Source of the DNA: Flagellimonas marinaquae
GTDB lineage: Bacteria > Bacteroidota > Bacteroidia > Flavobacteriales > Flavobacteriaceae
Assembly: GCF_003992675.1 (NCBI RefSeq)
Contig: NZ_RZMZ01000007.1
Location: 248,001 to 312,000, forward strand
Length of the DNA: 64,000 nucleotides
Direction of reading: 5' to 3'
In this document: positions 34,155 through 43,612 of the stretch, piece after piece
Layout: the number at the start of each line of letters is the position of its first letter
How positions within the stretch are numbered: position 1 is the first letter of the stretch
Position numbers and translations under genes: made by a program
The notes under the pieces: generated by a model
Told to the model about the DNA's origin: nothing
Databases searched by the model: none
The model's input: the letters and a program-made list of their open reading frames with translations, nothing else

Positions 34155-35840
34155 ATGGCAGAAGAAGCTAGATCGCTCAACTTTATAGAACACATTATTG
34201 AGGATGACCTCAAAAAGGATTATTCCAAAAACGACCTTCGGTTCCGTTTTCCACCGGAGCCAAACGGCTACCTACACATAGGTCATGCCAGTTCCATTTG
34301 CTTAAATTTTGGACTAGGACTGCGTTATAATGCCCCGGTGAACCTCCGTTTTGATGATACAAACCCGGCCAAGGAGGAGAAGGAGTATGTGGAGGCCATC
34401 AAGGAAGATGTTCGTTGGCTTGGCTTTGAATGGGCTACCGAATGCTATGCATCCGATTACTTCCAACAATTATACGATTGGGCGGTGCAGCTCATTAAAG
34501 ATGGAAAGGCCTATGTGGACAGTCAATCGTCCGAAGAGATTGCCAGCCAAAAAGGGACACCAACGGAACCTGGGAAGGAAAGCCCTTACCGGAATCGGTC
34601 CGTGGAAGAGAATTTGCGCCTTTTTGAGGGTATGAAAAATGGGGAGTTTAAGGATGGAGCCCATGTGCTTAGGGCCAAGATCAACATGGCTTCCTCGAAC
34701 ATGCTTATGCGTGATCCTGTTATGTATCGAATTTTGCACAAAGCACACCACCGCACAAATACCGATTGGTGTATTTATCCTATGTACGATTGGACTCATG
34801 GGGAAAGCGATTATATCGAACAAGTGTCGCATTCATTATGTACACTGGAGTTTTTACCCCATCGCGAACTATATGATTGGTTTTTAGACCAAGTGGTATC
34901 TTCAGATAAATTACGTCCTAAACAGCGGGAGTTTGCGAGGAGAAACCTAAGCCATACCGTGGTGAGCAAACGCAAGCTACTTCAACTGGTACAAAATGGA
35001 ATTGTTACGGGATGGGACGATCCCCGTATGCCCACCATTTCTGGGTTGCGAAGAAGAGGGTTTACGCCCGAATCCATCAGAAATTTTGCCGATACCATCG
35101 GAATTGCAAAGCGTGACAATGTGGTCGATGTGTCCTTGTTGGATTTTCACGTAAGGGAACATTTGAACAAAATTGCGCCGAGGGTGATGGCGGTACTGAA
35201 TCCTTTAAAATTGGTCATTACCAATTATGAAGAAGGAAAAGAAGAATGGTTGGAGGCAGAGAATAATCCAGAAGATCCTTTAGCAGGAAGCCGAAAAGTG
35301 CCTTTTTCACGAGAACTGTACATAGAGCAAGAGGACTTTCGAGAAGAGGCCAACCGTAAATTCTTTAGGTTAAAGCTTGGTGGAGAGGTCCGACTAAAAA
35401 ATGGTTACATTATTAAAGCCGAGAGCTGTACTAAAGATGCGGACGGAAGGATTACAGAGGTACAGTGTACCTATGACCCAATAAGTAAGAGCGGTTCTGG
35501 TACTGAGGAAAGTTTGCGAAAAGTAAAGGGGACCTTGCACTGGGTTTCCATTGCGCACGCGATTACGGCCGAAGTCCGATTGTACGATAGGTTGTTTACC
35601 GATGCAACACCTGACAGTCATAAGGACAAGGACTTTTTGGATTTCATAAATCCAGATTCTTTGGAAAAGGTAACTGGTTATTTGGAGCCGAGTTTGAAAG
35701 ATGCCAAAATAGGTGACCAAATGCAGTTCCAGCGAATGGGCTATTTTAATGTGGACAAAGATTCTACTCCCGAGCAATTGGTGTTCAATCGGACAGCGAC
35801 TTTGCGTGACACTTGGGCCAAATTAGAGCAGAAAGAGTAG
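34155..35840 (+). CDS. glnS: Glutamine--tRNA ligase
   Basis: 561 residues. Class I synthetase motifs are present: RFPPEPNGYLHIGHA (HIGH) near residue 30 and VVSKRKL (KMSKS variant typical of GlnRS) near 270. The segment RFDDTNPAKEEKEYVEAI and the two C-terminal anticodon-binding beta-barrels are also clear. It charges tRNA-Gln with glutamine directly. Length and motifs match bacterial GlnRS (about 555 residues). Confidence 0.97.
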   Translation: MAEEARSLNFIEHIIEDDLKKDYSKNDLRFRFPPEPNGYLHIGHASSICLNFGLGLRYNAPVNLRFDDTNPAKEEKEYVEAIKEDVRWLGFEWATECYASDYFQQLYDWAVQLIKDGKAYVDSQSSEEIASQKGTPTEPGKESPYRNRSVEENLRLFEGMKNGEFKDGAHVLRAKINMASSNMLMRDPVMYRILHKAHHRTNTDWCIYPMYDWTHGESDYIEQVSHSLCTLEFLPHRELYDWFLDQVVSSDKLRPKQREFARRNLSHTVVSKRKLLQLVQNGIVTGWDDPRMPTISGLRRRGFTPESIRNFADTIGIAKRDNVVDVSLLDFHVREHLNKIAPRVMAVLNPLKLVITNYEEGKEEWLEAENNPEDPLAGSRKVPFSRELYIEQEDFREEANRKFFRLKLGGEVRLKNGYIIKAESCTKDADGRITEVQCTYDPISKSGSGTEESLRKVKGTLHWVSIAHAITAEVRLYDRLFTDATPDSHKDKDFLDFINPDSLEKVTGYLEPSLKDAKIGDQMQFQRMGYFNVDKDSTPEQLVFNRTATLRDTWAKLEQKE

Positions 35841-35866
35841 TATAGTATTTTCTTATTAAATACGTT

Positions 35867-35918
35867 CCCGCCATTGATTGTCCTTATTAAAAACGACATC
35901 ATTAGGCGGGTTTCTTTT
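35867..35918 (+). terminator. Possible terminator after glnS
   Basis: CCCGCC (35867-35872) pairs with GGCGGG (35905-35910), with partly complementary bases further in, and TTTCTTTT follows. The loop is long, so this is a weaker candidate than the others. Confidence 0.45.
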
Positions 35919-36034
35919 GCTTAATTTTTTTTGACCAATCAATCTTATGGTAAAGGCTTCAAAATGCTAATAGGGAGCCTTATTCTTAATTTGTTGAAAA
36001 TTTAGCTAACGCGTTAACGTTTCCACCGTTTGCA

Positions 36035-36066
36035 TTGATCTATACAACACAGTGACCTTACATTTG
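36035..36066 (+). promoter_or_regulatory. Putative promoter of the YtxH/holin-X operon
   Basis: A TTG at 36035-36037 and TACATTTG at 36059-36066 are separated by 21 nt, fitting the Bacteroidota -33/-7 layout. TAACGCGTTA lies about 20 nt upstream of the -33 element. Confidence 0.5.
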
Positions 36067-36156
36067 GTTAAATCTGAAAAGGGAAGGTGCTTACCTAATA
36101 ATGAAAACACAATCCAATCAGAGGTAACTGAAGTTTAATCAAAAATCAATAACATT

Positions 36157-36486
36157 ATGTCAAATAACACTGGAAACGTATTAACCGCATTGTTAACCGG
36201 AGCTTTAGTAGGAGCAGGAATTGGAATTCTGTATGCTCCGGACAAAGGAAAAAAAACCAGAAAGAAAATAAAGAAGAGTGCAGTAAAGGCGAAAGATGAT
36301 ATATCGCAAAGTCTGAGCAATGCAAAAGAGGAATTTACCAAAACAGCCGATGCCAAAAAAGAGGAATTTGAGGAAAAGTTGGAAGACACCTTATCGAATA
36401 TGAGCTATAAGGCCGATGACATTTTGGTGGCTCTAGAAAAAAAATTGGAAGACTTGAGAAGTAAGAACGCCCAATTGCAGAAGTAA
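36157..36486 (+). CDS. YtxH domain-containing protein
   Basis: 109 residues. The N-terminal glycine-rich membrane segment ALLTGALVGAGIGILYAPDKGKKTRKKIKK is the YtxH signature. A Lys/Glu-rich helical tail follows, predicted coiled coil. Relatives in Gram-positives belong to the general stress response; the molecular role is unclear. It is the first of three small genes (spacing 3 nt, then a 4-nt overlap) that look like an envelope-stress operon. Confidence 0.9.
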   Translation: MSNNTGNVLTALLTGALVGAGIGILYAPDKGKKTRKKIKKSAVKAKDDISQSLSNAKEEFTKTADAKKEEFEEKLEDTLSNMSYKADDILVALEKKLEDLRSKNAQLQK

Positions 36487-36489
36487 TCC

Positions 36490-36840
36490 ATGGCATTTGA
36501 AGAAATTAAAGAACAGATAGGCGACGTGGAGGACGGTGTCAAGTCCTATGTAAAGAACAGTTTGGACTTTTACCGGCTCCAGAGTTTCAAGTCTATGATG
36601 AAGGGAATAACGATGGCCACCAAAGTATTGGTCATCGGAGGGGTAGTCTCAATGGCTCTTTTATTTCTTTCAATAAGTTTGGCCTTTTGGTTTGCGACGC
36701 TGTTAAACAACACGGCCCAAGGTTTTTTATTGGTCGGTGGAATTTATGTAGTGATAGGATTAGTGCTATGGTTCATTCGCAAAAAGTTTGAAAAGCCACT
36801 ACTGAAGAGTTTTTCTAAATTTTATTTTGACGAGATATGA
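36490..36840 (+). CDS. Holin-X-like small membrane protein (phage holin superfamily III type)
   Basis: 116 residues with an amphipathic N-terminus and two membrane segments ([23 protein letters not shown] and [18 protein letters not shown]), then a short basic tail. This matches the chromosomal holin-X/DUF1469 pattern commonly found beside YtxH genes; it is not evidence of a prophage. Start lies 3 nt after the YtxH stop, and the end overlaps the next ORF (ATGA). Confidence 0.82.
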   Translation: MAFEEIKEQIGDVEDGVKSYVKNSLDFYRLQSFKSMMKGITMATKVLVIGGVVSMALLFLSISLAFWFATLLNNTAQGFLLVGGIYVVIGLVLWFIRKKFEKPLLKSFSKFYFDEI

Positions 36841-37052
36841 TACAAGGAATTTATACATCATTTGACGAAATAGACAGAGACTTAAAAATTCTCAAATTGC
36901 AAAGGCAAATTGAGGAAGAAAAGGTGAAGCTTGCTGTACAAAACACCAAGAATGAACTTTACCCGACCAATATTTTGGGAGGCTTGGCCCCTTTGCTACA
37001 GAAAGTGGCGATATCCTTGGTCGCCAAAAAGCTATTGAAAAAATTGGATTAA
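36837..37052 (+). CDS. Small conserved protein, DUF6327-like
   Basis: 71 residues: [34 protein letters not shown] is a charged helix, followed by a hydrophobic tail ([22 protein letters not shown]) that could contact the membrane. It overlaps the holin-X stop by 4 nt (ATGA), so translation is probably coupled. Bacteroidota-specific in my recollection; function unknown. The family number is a tentative recall. Confidence 0.75.
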   Translation: MIQGIYTSFDEIDRDLKILKLQRQIEEEKVKLAVQNTKNELYPTNILGGLAPLLQKVAISLVAKKLLKKLD

Positions 37053-37075
37053 GGTTGCATAGCAACATTAAAGAG

Positions 37076-37103
37076 AAAGGCTCCGAACCCGGAGCCTTTT
37101 TTT
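37076..37103 (+). terminator. Terminator of the YtxH operon
   Basis: A 10-bp stem aaaggctccg / cggagccttt with a 4-nt loop (aacc) is followed by a T-run. It also separates the convergent SPFH gene. Confidence 0.92.
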
Positions 37104-37121
37104 AGTTTATACCATAAAGGG

Positions 37122-38060
37122 TTATGAGTCTTGGTCAGAGCCCTTTTCGTTTTTACTGCGCTTCATAGCTTCCCCAATTTGATTACTTGCCGTGAAGGAG
37201 GCTACCATATTGTTGAGCATGTCGCTACCCGCCTGTGGTGAGTTCGGCAACAAAATCAGGTTGGTATTGGTTTCCTCCCCAATGGCCTGCAATGTATCGT
37301 AGTGCTGGGTAACCACAATGAGGGCAGAAGCTTCTTGGGAATTGATTCCCACCTTGTTCAAGACCTCCACGGATTCTTCCAAACCACGGGCAATTTCCCG
37401 CCGTTGGTCCGCAATACCTTGTCCCTGCAAACGCTTGCTCTCCGCTTCGGCCTTCGCTTTTTCCACGATGAGGATTCGTTGGGCATCACCTTCAAACTGT
37501 GCAGCGATTTTTTCACGTTCTGATGCATTGATACGGTTCATTGCCGCTTTTACCTGGGCATCGGGGTCAATATCCGTCACCAAAGTTTTGATGATATCGA
37601 ATCCATAATCCAGCATGGCATCTTGGAGTTCTGCCTTAACAGCAATGGCAATGTCGTCTTTTTTAACGAAGACATCGTCCAATTTCATTTTCGGAACCTC
37701 GGCACGAACCACATCAAATACGTAAGAAGTGATTTGGTCGTGGGGATATTCCAGCTTGTAAAACGCATCATAGACCTTATCCCTTATTACTACGTACTGT
37801 ACAGAAACTTTTAGTTTTACAAAAACATCATCTTTAGTCTTGGTTTCAACAATTACATCCAACTGTTGGATTTTTAAGCTCAATCGGCCCGCAATACGGT
37901 CCACAATCGGGATTTTCATTTGTAGCCCTGAGTTACGGATGCTGTGAAAACGACCAAAACGTTCTACCGCTACTGCGGTTTGTTGCTTTACAATAAAAAA
38001 GAACTTAAATAGGATAATCAGCGCTATAAACGCAATCGGTATTAGATAATAGTTGCCCAT
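37122..38060 (-). CDS. SPFH/band 7 domain protein (stomatin/QmcA-like)
   Basis: 312 residues. An N-terminal membrane segment (YYLIPIAFIALIILFKFFFIV) is followed by the band 7 domain (about 25-210: VAVERFGRFHSIRNSGLQMKI, VVRDKVYDAFYKL) and an Ala/Glu-rich coiled coil (EREKIAAQFEGDAQRILIVEKAKAEAE) ending in a short disordered tail. Such proteins form oligomeric scaffolds in the inner membrane, often linked to FtsH-type proteolysis or lipid microdomains. No NfeD partner gene is adjacent. It is 92 bp downstream of gltX on the same strand. Confidence 0.93.
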   Translation of the reverse strand: MGNYYLIPIAFIALIILFKFFFIVKQQTAVAVERFGRFHSIRNSGLQMKIPIVDRIAGRLSLKIQQLDVIVETKTKDDVFVKLKVSVQYVVIRDKVYDAFYKLEYPHDQITSYVFDVVRAEVPKMKLDDVFVKKDDIAIAVKAELQDAMLDYGFDIIKTLVTDIDPDAQVKAAMNRINASEREKIAAQFEGDAQRILIVEKAKAEAESKRLQGQGIADQRREIARGLEESVEVLNKVGINSQEASALIVVTQHYDTLQAIGEETNTNLILLPNSPQAGSDMLNNMVASFTASNQIGEAMKRSKNEKGSDQDS

Positions 38061-38152
38061 AGTGTTTAGAATTTATGTTAGAAATGGAAATTACAAAACT
38101 TGACTACATAATTAGTAGCCAAGTGTCAAATTATGTTACACCTCCAACAGAC

Positions 38153-39649
38153 TTAAAGCTTATCTATGGCAGTTTTTATACGGGAAATACTTTCGTTTTT
38201 GCCAATAAGTTCCATGATATCGAACAAATGGGGTCCCTTCATATCCCCAACAATGACCAGACGCAATGGGGGCATAACCTTTCCAAATGATAGCCCTTGC
38301 TCTGAAATCCATGTTTTTACCAGTTCCTCAATGTTCGCCGATTCAAAATCTTCCAAAGTTTCAAGGAAGGTGATTACCTGCTGCATAATTTCGGGGGTGT
38401 CCTCCTTCCATTGTTTTTTAACGGCTTTGTCGTTATAAGAGGAAGGGGCTTGAAAGAAGTAATCTGAAAGTTCCCAAAAATCGGTTACAAATGAAGCGCG
38501 TTCTTTGATGGAAGAGACCACTTTTTCGATATAATCGGTTTCGGTCGCTATCCCTTTTTGGGTTAGCTCGGAAGCAAACAGGTGGGCCAACTCGGCATCA
38601 CTTTTTTTCTGAAGCCACTGTTGATTGTACCAGTTGTTTTTTTCTGGGTCAAAGCGCGCCCCTGATTTGTTCACCCGCTCCAAGGTAAAGCTTTCGATGA
38701 GTTCATCTAGTGTAAAAATCTCCTGTTCGGTACCAGGGTTCCAACCTAATAGTGCCAAGAAATTGACAACTGCTTCTGGAAAGAATCCAGCTTCACGATA
38801 CCCTTGGGATTGGTTCCATGTGAGCGGAAATATGGGGAATCCCCCTTTTTCGCCGTCCCTTTTGCTCAATTTTCCTTTGCCAACGGGCTTCATAATGAGT
38901 GGAAGGTGTGCAAATGCCGGGGCTTCCCACCCAAATGCATCGTACAACAGAGTATGTAATGCTAAGGAGGGCAACCACTCTTCACCTCGGATAACGTGGG
39001 TAATTTGCATTAGGTGATCATCAACGATATTGGCTAAATGATAAGTAGGCATTCCATCACTTTTGAACAAAACCTTATCATCCAAAACATTGGTGTCAAT
39101 ATGAATTTCACCTCGGATAATATCGTTCAATACGATTTTCTCATTTTCTGGTGATCTGAATCTAATAACATAGTCTTCACCTGCATCAATTTTGGCCCGA
39201 ACCTCCTCGTTGGAAAGCGATAGGGAATTCGTCAACTTTAGTCGGTTATGCCAATTGTAGATAAAGGTTTTTCCCTTGGACTCATGGTCTTTTCTATGGT
39301 GCTCCAATATTTCAGGAGTATCAAAGGCATAATAGGCCTTTCCTTTTTCTACGAGTTCTTGTGCATAGGCCTGATACAATTGTTTGCGCTCACTTTGGCG
39401 GTAAGGCCCAAAGTCACCTTCTTTGCCGGGACCTTCATCAAATGGGATGCCGCTCCAGTTCAATGCCGCAATAATGTAATCCTCAGCTCCGTCCACAAAG
39501 CGGTTTTGGTCGGTATCTTCTACACGCAACACGAAGTCGCCCCCATGTTTCTTAGCAAACAAATAGTTGAAAAGCGCTGTTCGCAATCCACCAATATGTA
39601 ATGGACCTGTGGGGCTGGGCGCAAATCGAACTCGTACTTTCTGACTCAT
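38153..39649 (-). CDS. gltX: Glutamate--tRNA ligase
   Basis: 498 residues. Class I motifs RFAPSPTGPLHIGGLRTAL (HIGH at the start) and KLSKRDGEKGGFP (KMSKS) are present, with the GluRS-specific VLRVEDTDQNR segment and the helical C-terminal anticodon-binding domain. It charges tRNA-Glu, whose product also feeds haem synthesis in many bacteria. The KMSKS loop is followed by PIFPL, as in Bacteroidota enzymes. Confidence 0.97.
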   Translation of the reverse strand: MSQKVRVRFAPSPTGPLHIGGLRTALFNYLFAKKHGGDFVLRVEDTDQNRFVDGAEDYIIAALNWSGIPFDEGPGKEGDFGPYRQSERKQLYQAYAQELVEKGKAYYAFDTPEILEHHRKDHESKGKTFIYNWHNRLKLTNSLSLSNEEVRAKIDAGEDYVIRFRSPENEKIVLNDIIRGEIHIDTNVLDDKVLFKSDGMPTYHLANIVDDHLMQITHVIRGEEWLPSLALHTLLYDAFGWEAPAFAHLPLIMKPVGKGKLSKRDGEKGGFPIFPLTWNQSQGYREAGFFPEAVVNFLALLGWNPGTEQEIFTLDELIESFTLERVNKSGARFDPEKNNWYNQQWLQKKSDAELAHLFASELTQKGIATETDYIEKVVSSIKERASFVTDFWELSDYFFQAPSSYNDKAVKKQWKEDTPEIMQQVITFLETLEDFESANIEELVKTWISEQGLSFGKVMPPLRLVIVGDMKGPHLFDIMELIGKNESISRIKTAIDKL

Positions 39650-39669
39650 AATCCTTGTTGATTAGGCTG

Positions 39670-39677
39670 CAAAGATA
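39670..39677 (-). promoter_or_regulatory. Putative -7 promoter box of gltX
   Basis: The minus strand reads TATCTTTG (TAnnTTTG), 20 nt upstream of the gltX ATG. Confidence 0.5.
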
Positions 39678-39790
39678 CATGGATGTAAAAGAAGAGAAAA
39701 GAAAGGGCTGCCAGCTTACGCCAAGGTTTAACAAATTTTTTCTTTCCAATTGACATGGATCGGGTAATTTGGTGGTAATTACAAGAACTT

Positions 39791-42700
39791 GTGAGCACGT
39801 ACGATAACATTTTGGACAAACTGGAGCATTTTATCAGGCGCTTCTATACGAAGCAATTGATCAAAGGGATGTTCTTGTTTTTGACCCTCGGCTCTGTTTT
39901 ATGGATAGGGATTATGTATTTCGAATACCTGCTTTGGCTCAATGAGTCATGGCGATTGGCACTTTTTATGCTTTTCGTGGCCGTAGAGCTATTTTTGTTG
40001 TACAGGTATATCGTCATACCGTTGCTATATCTTTTTAAGATTCGAGGTGGGATGGACCACAAGTTGGCTTCGCGGTTGATTGGGAAACATTTTCCTGACG
40101 TGGATGATCAATTACTCAACTTGTTGGAGTTGTCCGAACATCCGGTGAAATCGGATTTGTTAGTGGCCAGTATTGAACAGCGATCCCGTAATTTACAAGG
40201 CGTTTCTTTCGTGGATGCGGTAAACATAAAGGAGAGTTATCGGTACGCAAAATACATTTTGATACCAATCGGTTTGTTTTTGGTGATTTGGGTTACCGGA
40301 GATGTAGTTTCCTTTTTTAATTCCCATAAAAGGGTAATGAATTACGATATTGCCTATGAACGGCCTGCTCCATTTGTTTTCGAGGTACTGAACGAGAAGT
40401 TGGAAGTTTTGGATAATGAGGCCTTAACTATACAAGTGAGGACAATCGGGGACGTACGTCCTAGCAATGTGCAGATGGTGGTTGGCGGTGAAAGGTTGTT
40501 TATGCAACACGATGACGGCCTGTACACTTATACCTTTCAGCCACCAGTAGGTGACTTAAGCTTTTATTTGACAGCCAACGGTTGGGATTCTCGAACGTAT
40601 CAAGTGATGATGTTTGAAACACCAACCTTGGTCGATTTCGCTATGCAGTTGGATTATCCTAAGTATTTGAATAGAACTTCAGAAGTAGTTTCGGTAACTG
40701 GCAACGCTGAGGTTCCTGAAGGCACACGAATTTCCTGGAAAATTATAGGGAGCCATGTGGAAGAAATTGCCTTGGTTACCGAAGACACTGTGCAAATGTT
40801 TGCAAGGGAAGAAGCAACGTTCAGGTTTCAGCAGCGATTGTTTGGTGACATGGATTATGAACTAAAGACCTCTAATGAAAAGGTCAGGGATTTCGAAAGA
40901 CTCGCATATCGACTTAGTGTTATTCGAGATCAAAAAGCAACTCTACAAGTAAATCAGCTTTTGGATTCCCTTAGACCCAATGAGGTGTATTTTGCTGGGC
41001 AAGCAGCCGATGATTACGGATTAACTCAAATCAGGGCCGTCGTCTATCCATCCGATAATATGGAGGCTAAGCAACGCTTAATTTTGGAAACTCCTAAGGG
41101 CAATGTAGCACAGTTCTATTATACGTTTCCTTCAGGATTGTCTATTGAACCTGGCAAGCAGTATAAAATTTATTTTGAAGTTGTTGATAATGACGGTGTT
41201 AGAGGGGGCAAGGTGACGCAAAGCGCCATTTTCGATGCATTTCTTTTTGATTCAAATCAACTGGATAACAAAGAGTTGGAATTTCAAAACGGCACACTCA
41301 ACAAGATGGGGGAAACCTTAAAGACCCTTCAGGAACAGAAGGAAGAATTGTCAGAAATAAACAAATTACAAAAGGAGGAGAAAGCACTGAACTTTGAAGA
41401 GAAAAGTCAGATTAAGAATTTTTTGCAGAAGCAACAGCGGCAAGAAGAGCTAATGCAAAAGTTTAGCCAAGACTTAAAGGAAAGTATCGATAAGAATGAG
41501 GAAGATTCCGAAATGAAGCGGATGATTCAGGAACGCTTGGAACGGCAGGAAGTGGAAGCTGAAAAGAACGCCAAGTTGTTGGAAGAGTTAGAGAAGATTG
41601 CAGAAAAGATTGATAAGGAAGAGTTACAACAACGTTTGGAGGAATTGGGCAAGAATCAAGGTAAAAACACACGCAATCTGGAACAAATTTTGGAGTTGAC
41701 AAAGCGTTATTATGTAACCGAAAAGGCATCACAAATTGCCAAGGAGTTGGACGAATTGTCCAAAAAGCAAGACACCTTATCAGAGTTAAAATTGGGACAG
41801 GATTTCAGTGATAAGGACCAACAGAAGCTTAATGAAGAATTTGTAGGTCTGGAGAAGGAAATTCGAGAGCTGGAAAAGGATAATAGCGAGTTAAAGAAAC
41901 CTCTAGAGCTAGATACGGATAAGAAAAAGACAGAAGGAATTAAGCAAGACCAAAGAGACGCATTAGAAGAAATAAATAAGCATCAAGGCATGGAGGAAAT
42001 CCCCGGATCTAAGGAGAAGCAGGAGGCGGGCAACAATGCATCAAAAAAACAAAAGTCGGCTGCGCAAAAGATGCGGGAGATGAGTGAGTCGATGAAATCT
42101 GGTTCCTCAGGCGGTGGTCAGTCAGATGCCGAGGATGCAGAAATGCTTCGTCAAATCTTAGATAATTTGGTAACTTTTTCCTTCAAGCAGGAGAATCTTT
42201 TTGATAATATCCGAAGTGCGGATGTTGATATTTCACAGTTTTCCAAAACGGTCAAAGGGCAACAGGACCTGCGACGATTGTTCGAGCATGTGGATGATAG
42301 TTTGTTTGCGTTATCGCTACGCAGGGCGGAATTATCCGAATTTGTTAATGAACAGATTACTGAAGTATATTACAACATTGATAAGTCTTTGGAAAGTATT
42401 GCTGAAAACCAGATATATCAGGGAGCTTCGTATCAACAATACGTGATTAATGCTACCAATGCGCTTGCTGATTTTTTGGCGAATGTGCTGGACAATATGC
42501 AACAAAATATGAGCCCAGGCCAAGGTAGCGGAGAGGGACAGGATTTTCAGTTGCCCGATATTATAAAGGGTCAACAAGGGATTCAGGAAAAGATGCAAGG
42601 GTCAGGACAGAATGGCCAACAGTCTCAAGGGGAGGGTCAACAAAATGGCAAGAACGAAGGAGGAGGTGCTGAAGGGGATAAAGGTAATAAAGGTAAGGGC

Positions 42701-43216
42701 CAAGAAGGACAAGAAGGTAAGAATGGGAACCCTGGTGAGCAAACGGGAGGTTCAAAGTCCAACGGAAACGGCTTAGGAGAAATGGATTTGGACGAAGTAT
42801 ATGAAATTTATAAGGAACAACAGTTTCTGCGACAAAATTTAGAGAAACAGCTCGAGGACATGATGATGGAATCTGACAAGAATTTGGCCAAGAAGTTGAT
42901 TCAACAAATGGAAGATTTTGAGAATGATTTGCTAGAGAACGGTATTACAAACCGGACTAGGAGCAAGGCCAATATGATTCAACACCAGTTGATGAAATTA
43001 GAGAACGCGTCATTGGAGCAGGGCCAAAAGAAAGAAAGGGAAAGCAAGACGAACCTTAACCAGTTTACGAACCCAATTACCACCAAGCCTGAGCTTTTGG
43101 AAGACTATCAAAACGATGTTGAAATATTAAATAGACAAGCCTTACCTTTGCGGAAAAATTACGAGCGCAAGGTTAAAGTGTATTTTGACAATGATAGACT
43201 TCCATTTCAAAAGTGA
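39791..43216 (+). CDS. DUF4175 family large membrane protein
   Basis: 1141 residues with a GTG start at 39791. Two N-terminal membrane segments (about 22-45 and 52-80) and a third near 155-175 are followed by Ig-like extracytoplasmic domains up to about 490 and a very long Lys/Glu/Gln-rich coiled coil (about 495-770). A Gly/Gln/Asn-rich low-complexity stretch (about 915-995) leads into a final helical segment. This matches the DUF4175 pattern of Bacteroidota; function is not established. The ybeY start codon lies inside its last codons, and gltX is divergent. Confidence 0.88.
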   Translation: MSTYDNILDKLEHFIRRFYTKQLIKGMFLFLTLGSVLWIGIMYFEYLLWLNESWRLALFMLFVAVELFLLYRYIVIPLLYLFKIRGGMDHKLASRLIGKHFPDVDDQLLNLLELSEHPVKSDLLVASIEQRSRNLQGVSFVDAVNIKESYRYAKYILIPIGLFLVIWVTGDVVSFFNSHKRVMNYDIAYERPAPFVFEVLNEKLEVLDNEALTIQVRTIGDVRPSNVQMVVGGERLFMQHDDGLYTYTFQPPVGDLSFYLTANGWDSRTYQVMMFETPTLVDFAMQLDYPKYLNRTSEVVSVTGNAEVPEGTRISWKIIGSHVEEIALVTEDTVQMFAREEATFRFQQRLFGDMDYELKTSNEKVRDFERLAYRLSVIRDQKATLQVNQLLDSLRPNEVYFAGQAADDYGLTQIRAVVYPSDNMEAKQRLILETPKGNVAQFYYTFPSGLSIEPGKQYKIYFEVVDNDGVRGGKVTQSAIFDAFLFDSNQLDNKELEFQNGTLNKMGETLKTLQEQKEELSEINKLQKEEKALNFEEKSQIKNFLQKQQRQEELMQKFSQDLKESIDKNEEDSEMKRMIQERLERQEVEAEKNAKLLEELEKIAEKIDKEELQQRLEELGKNQGKNTRNLEQILELTKRYYVTEKASQIAKELDELSKKQDTLSELKLGQDFSDKDQQKLNEEFVGLEKEIRELEKDNSELKKPLELDTDKKKTEGIKQDQRDALEEINKHQGMEEIPGSKEKQEAGNNASKKQKSAAQKMREMSESMKSGSSGGGQSDAEDAEMLRQILDNLVTFSFKQENLFDNIRSADVDISQFSKTVKGQQDLRRLFEHVDDSLFALSLRRAELSEFVNEQITEVYYNIDKSLESIAENQIYQGASYQQYVINATNALADFLANVLDNMQQNMSPGQGSGEGQDFQLPDIIKGQQGIQEKMQGSGQNGQQSQGEGQQNGKNEGGGAEGDKGNKGKGQEGQEGKNGNPGEQTGGSKSNGNGLGEMDLDEVYEIYKEQQFLRQNLEKQLEDMMMESDKNLAKKLIQQMEDFENDLLENGITNRTRSKANMIQHQLMKLENASLEQGQKKERESKTNLNQFTNPITTKPELLEDYQNDVEILNRQALPLRKNYERKVKVYFDNDRLPFQK

Positions 43217-43610
43217 TTTTCTGATGGACAATCCATCCTATTATGCCGATTGGATAAATAGGATAATTGAGTCGGAGGGTTTTGCTTCCGGACAAATAGA
43301 TTATATTTTTTGTACGGATGATTATCTTTTGGAATTGAATCTGCAGTATCTAAATCACGATACACTCACCGATATAATTACTTTTGATTACACGGATGGT
43401 AAAACGGTGTCTGCGGATATTTTTATATCCACGGAACGAGTAAAAGAAAACGCTGAAGCATTTAAGGTTGACTTCGATACAGAGCTAAAGAGAGTTATGA
43501 GTCACGGCGTTTTGCATCTCACAGGCTATGGAGACAAAAGCCACGACCAAAAGAAGATAATGCGCAACAAAGAAGAGGAAAAGATTAAAATGTTCCACGT
43601 GGAACCATAG
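43191..43610 (+). CDS. ybeY: rRNA maturation endoribonuclease YbeY
   Basis: 139 residues from the ATG at 43191, inside the end of the DUF4175 gene. The zinc motif HGVLHLTGYGDKSHDQ carries the H-x3-H-x5-H ligand set, with the usual GYDH read as GYGDKSH. The LNLQYLNHDTLTDIITFDY region is conserved. YbeY acts in 16S rRNA 3' processing and ribosome quality control. Its last codons (FHVEP) are encoded by a parS-like 16-mer, and mnmG starts 3 nt later. Confidence 0.95.
   Translation: MIDFHFKSDFLMDNPSYYADWINRIIESEGFASGQIDYIFCTDDYLLELNLQYLNHDTLTDIITFDYTDGKTVSADIFISTERVKENAEAFKVDFDTELKRVMSHGVLHLTGYGDKSHDQKKIMRNKEEEKIKMFHVEP
43591..43606. promoter_or_regulatory. parS: parS-like site 1
   Basis: TGTTCCACGTGGAACC is a 16-mer differing in one end base from a perfect palindrome and identical in form to Pseudomonas-type parS sequences. 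ParB binds such sites to load SMC and segregate origins. It is embedded in the 3' end of ybeY. A second copy lies 1.9 kb away on the other side of mnmG. Confidence 0.8.
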
Positions 43611-43612
43611 AT

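Larger units (their letters stand above)
35841..36156. other. 316-bp leader region of the YtxH operon
   Basis: No gene is visible. It contains the weak glnS terminator, a perfect 10-bp palindrome TAACGCGTTA at 36007-36016 that could be an operator, a promoter candidate at 36035-36066, and an 80-90-nt leader before the YtxH gene. Confidence 0.5.

Noticed and set aside
36490..36840. Holin-like gene as evidence for a prophage
   Set aside because: No other phage genes are present; YtxH plus holin-X operons are ordinary chromosomal loci.
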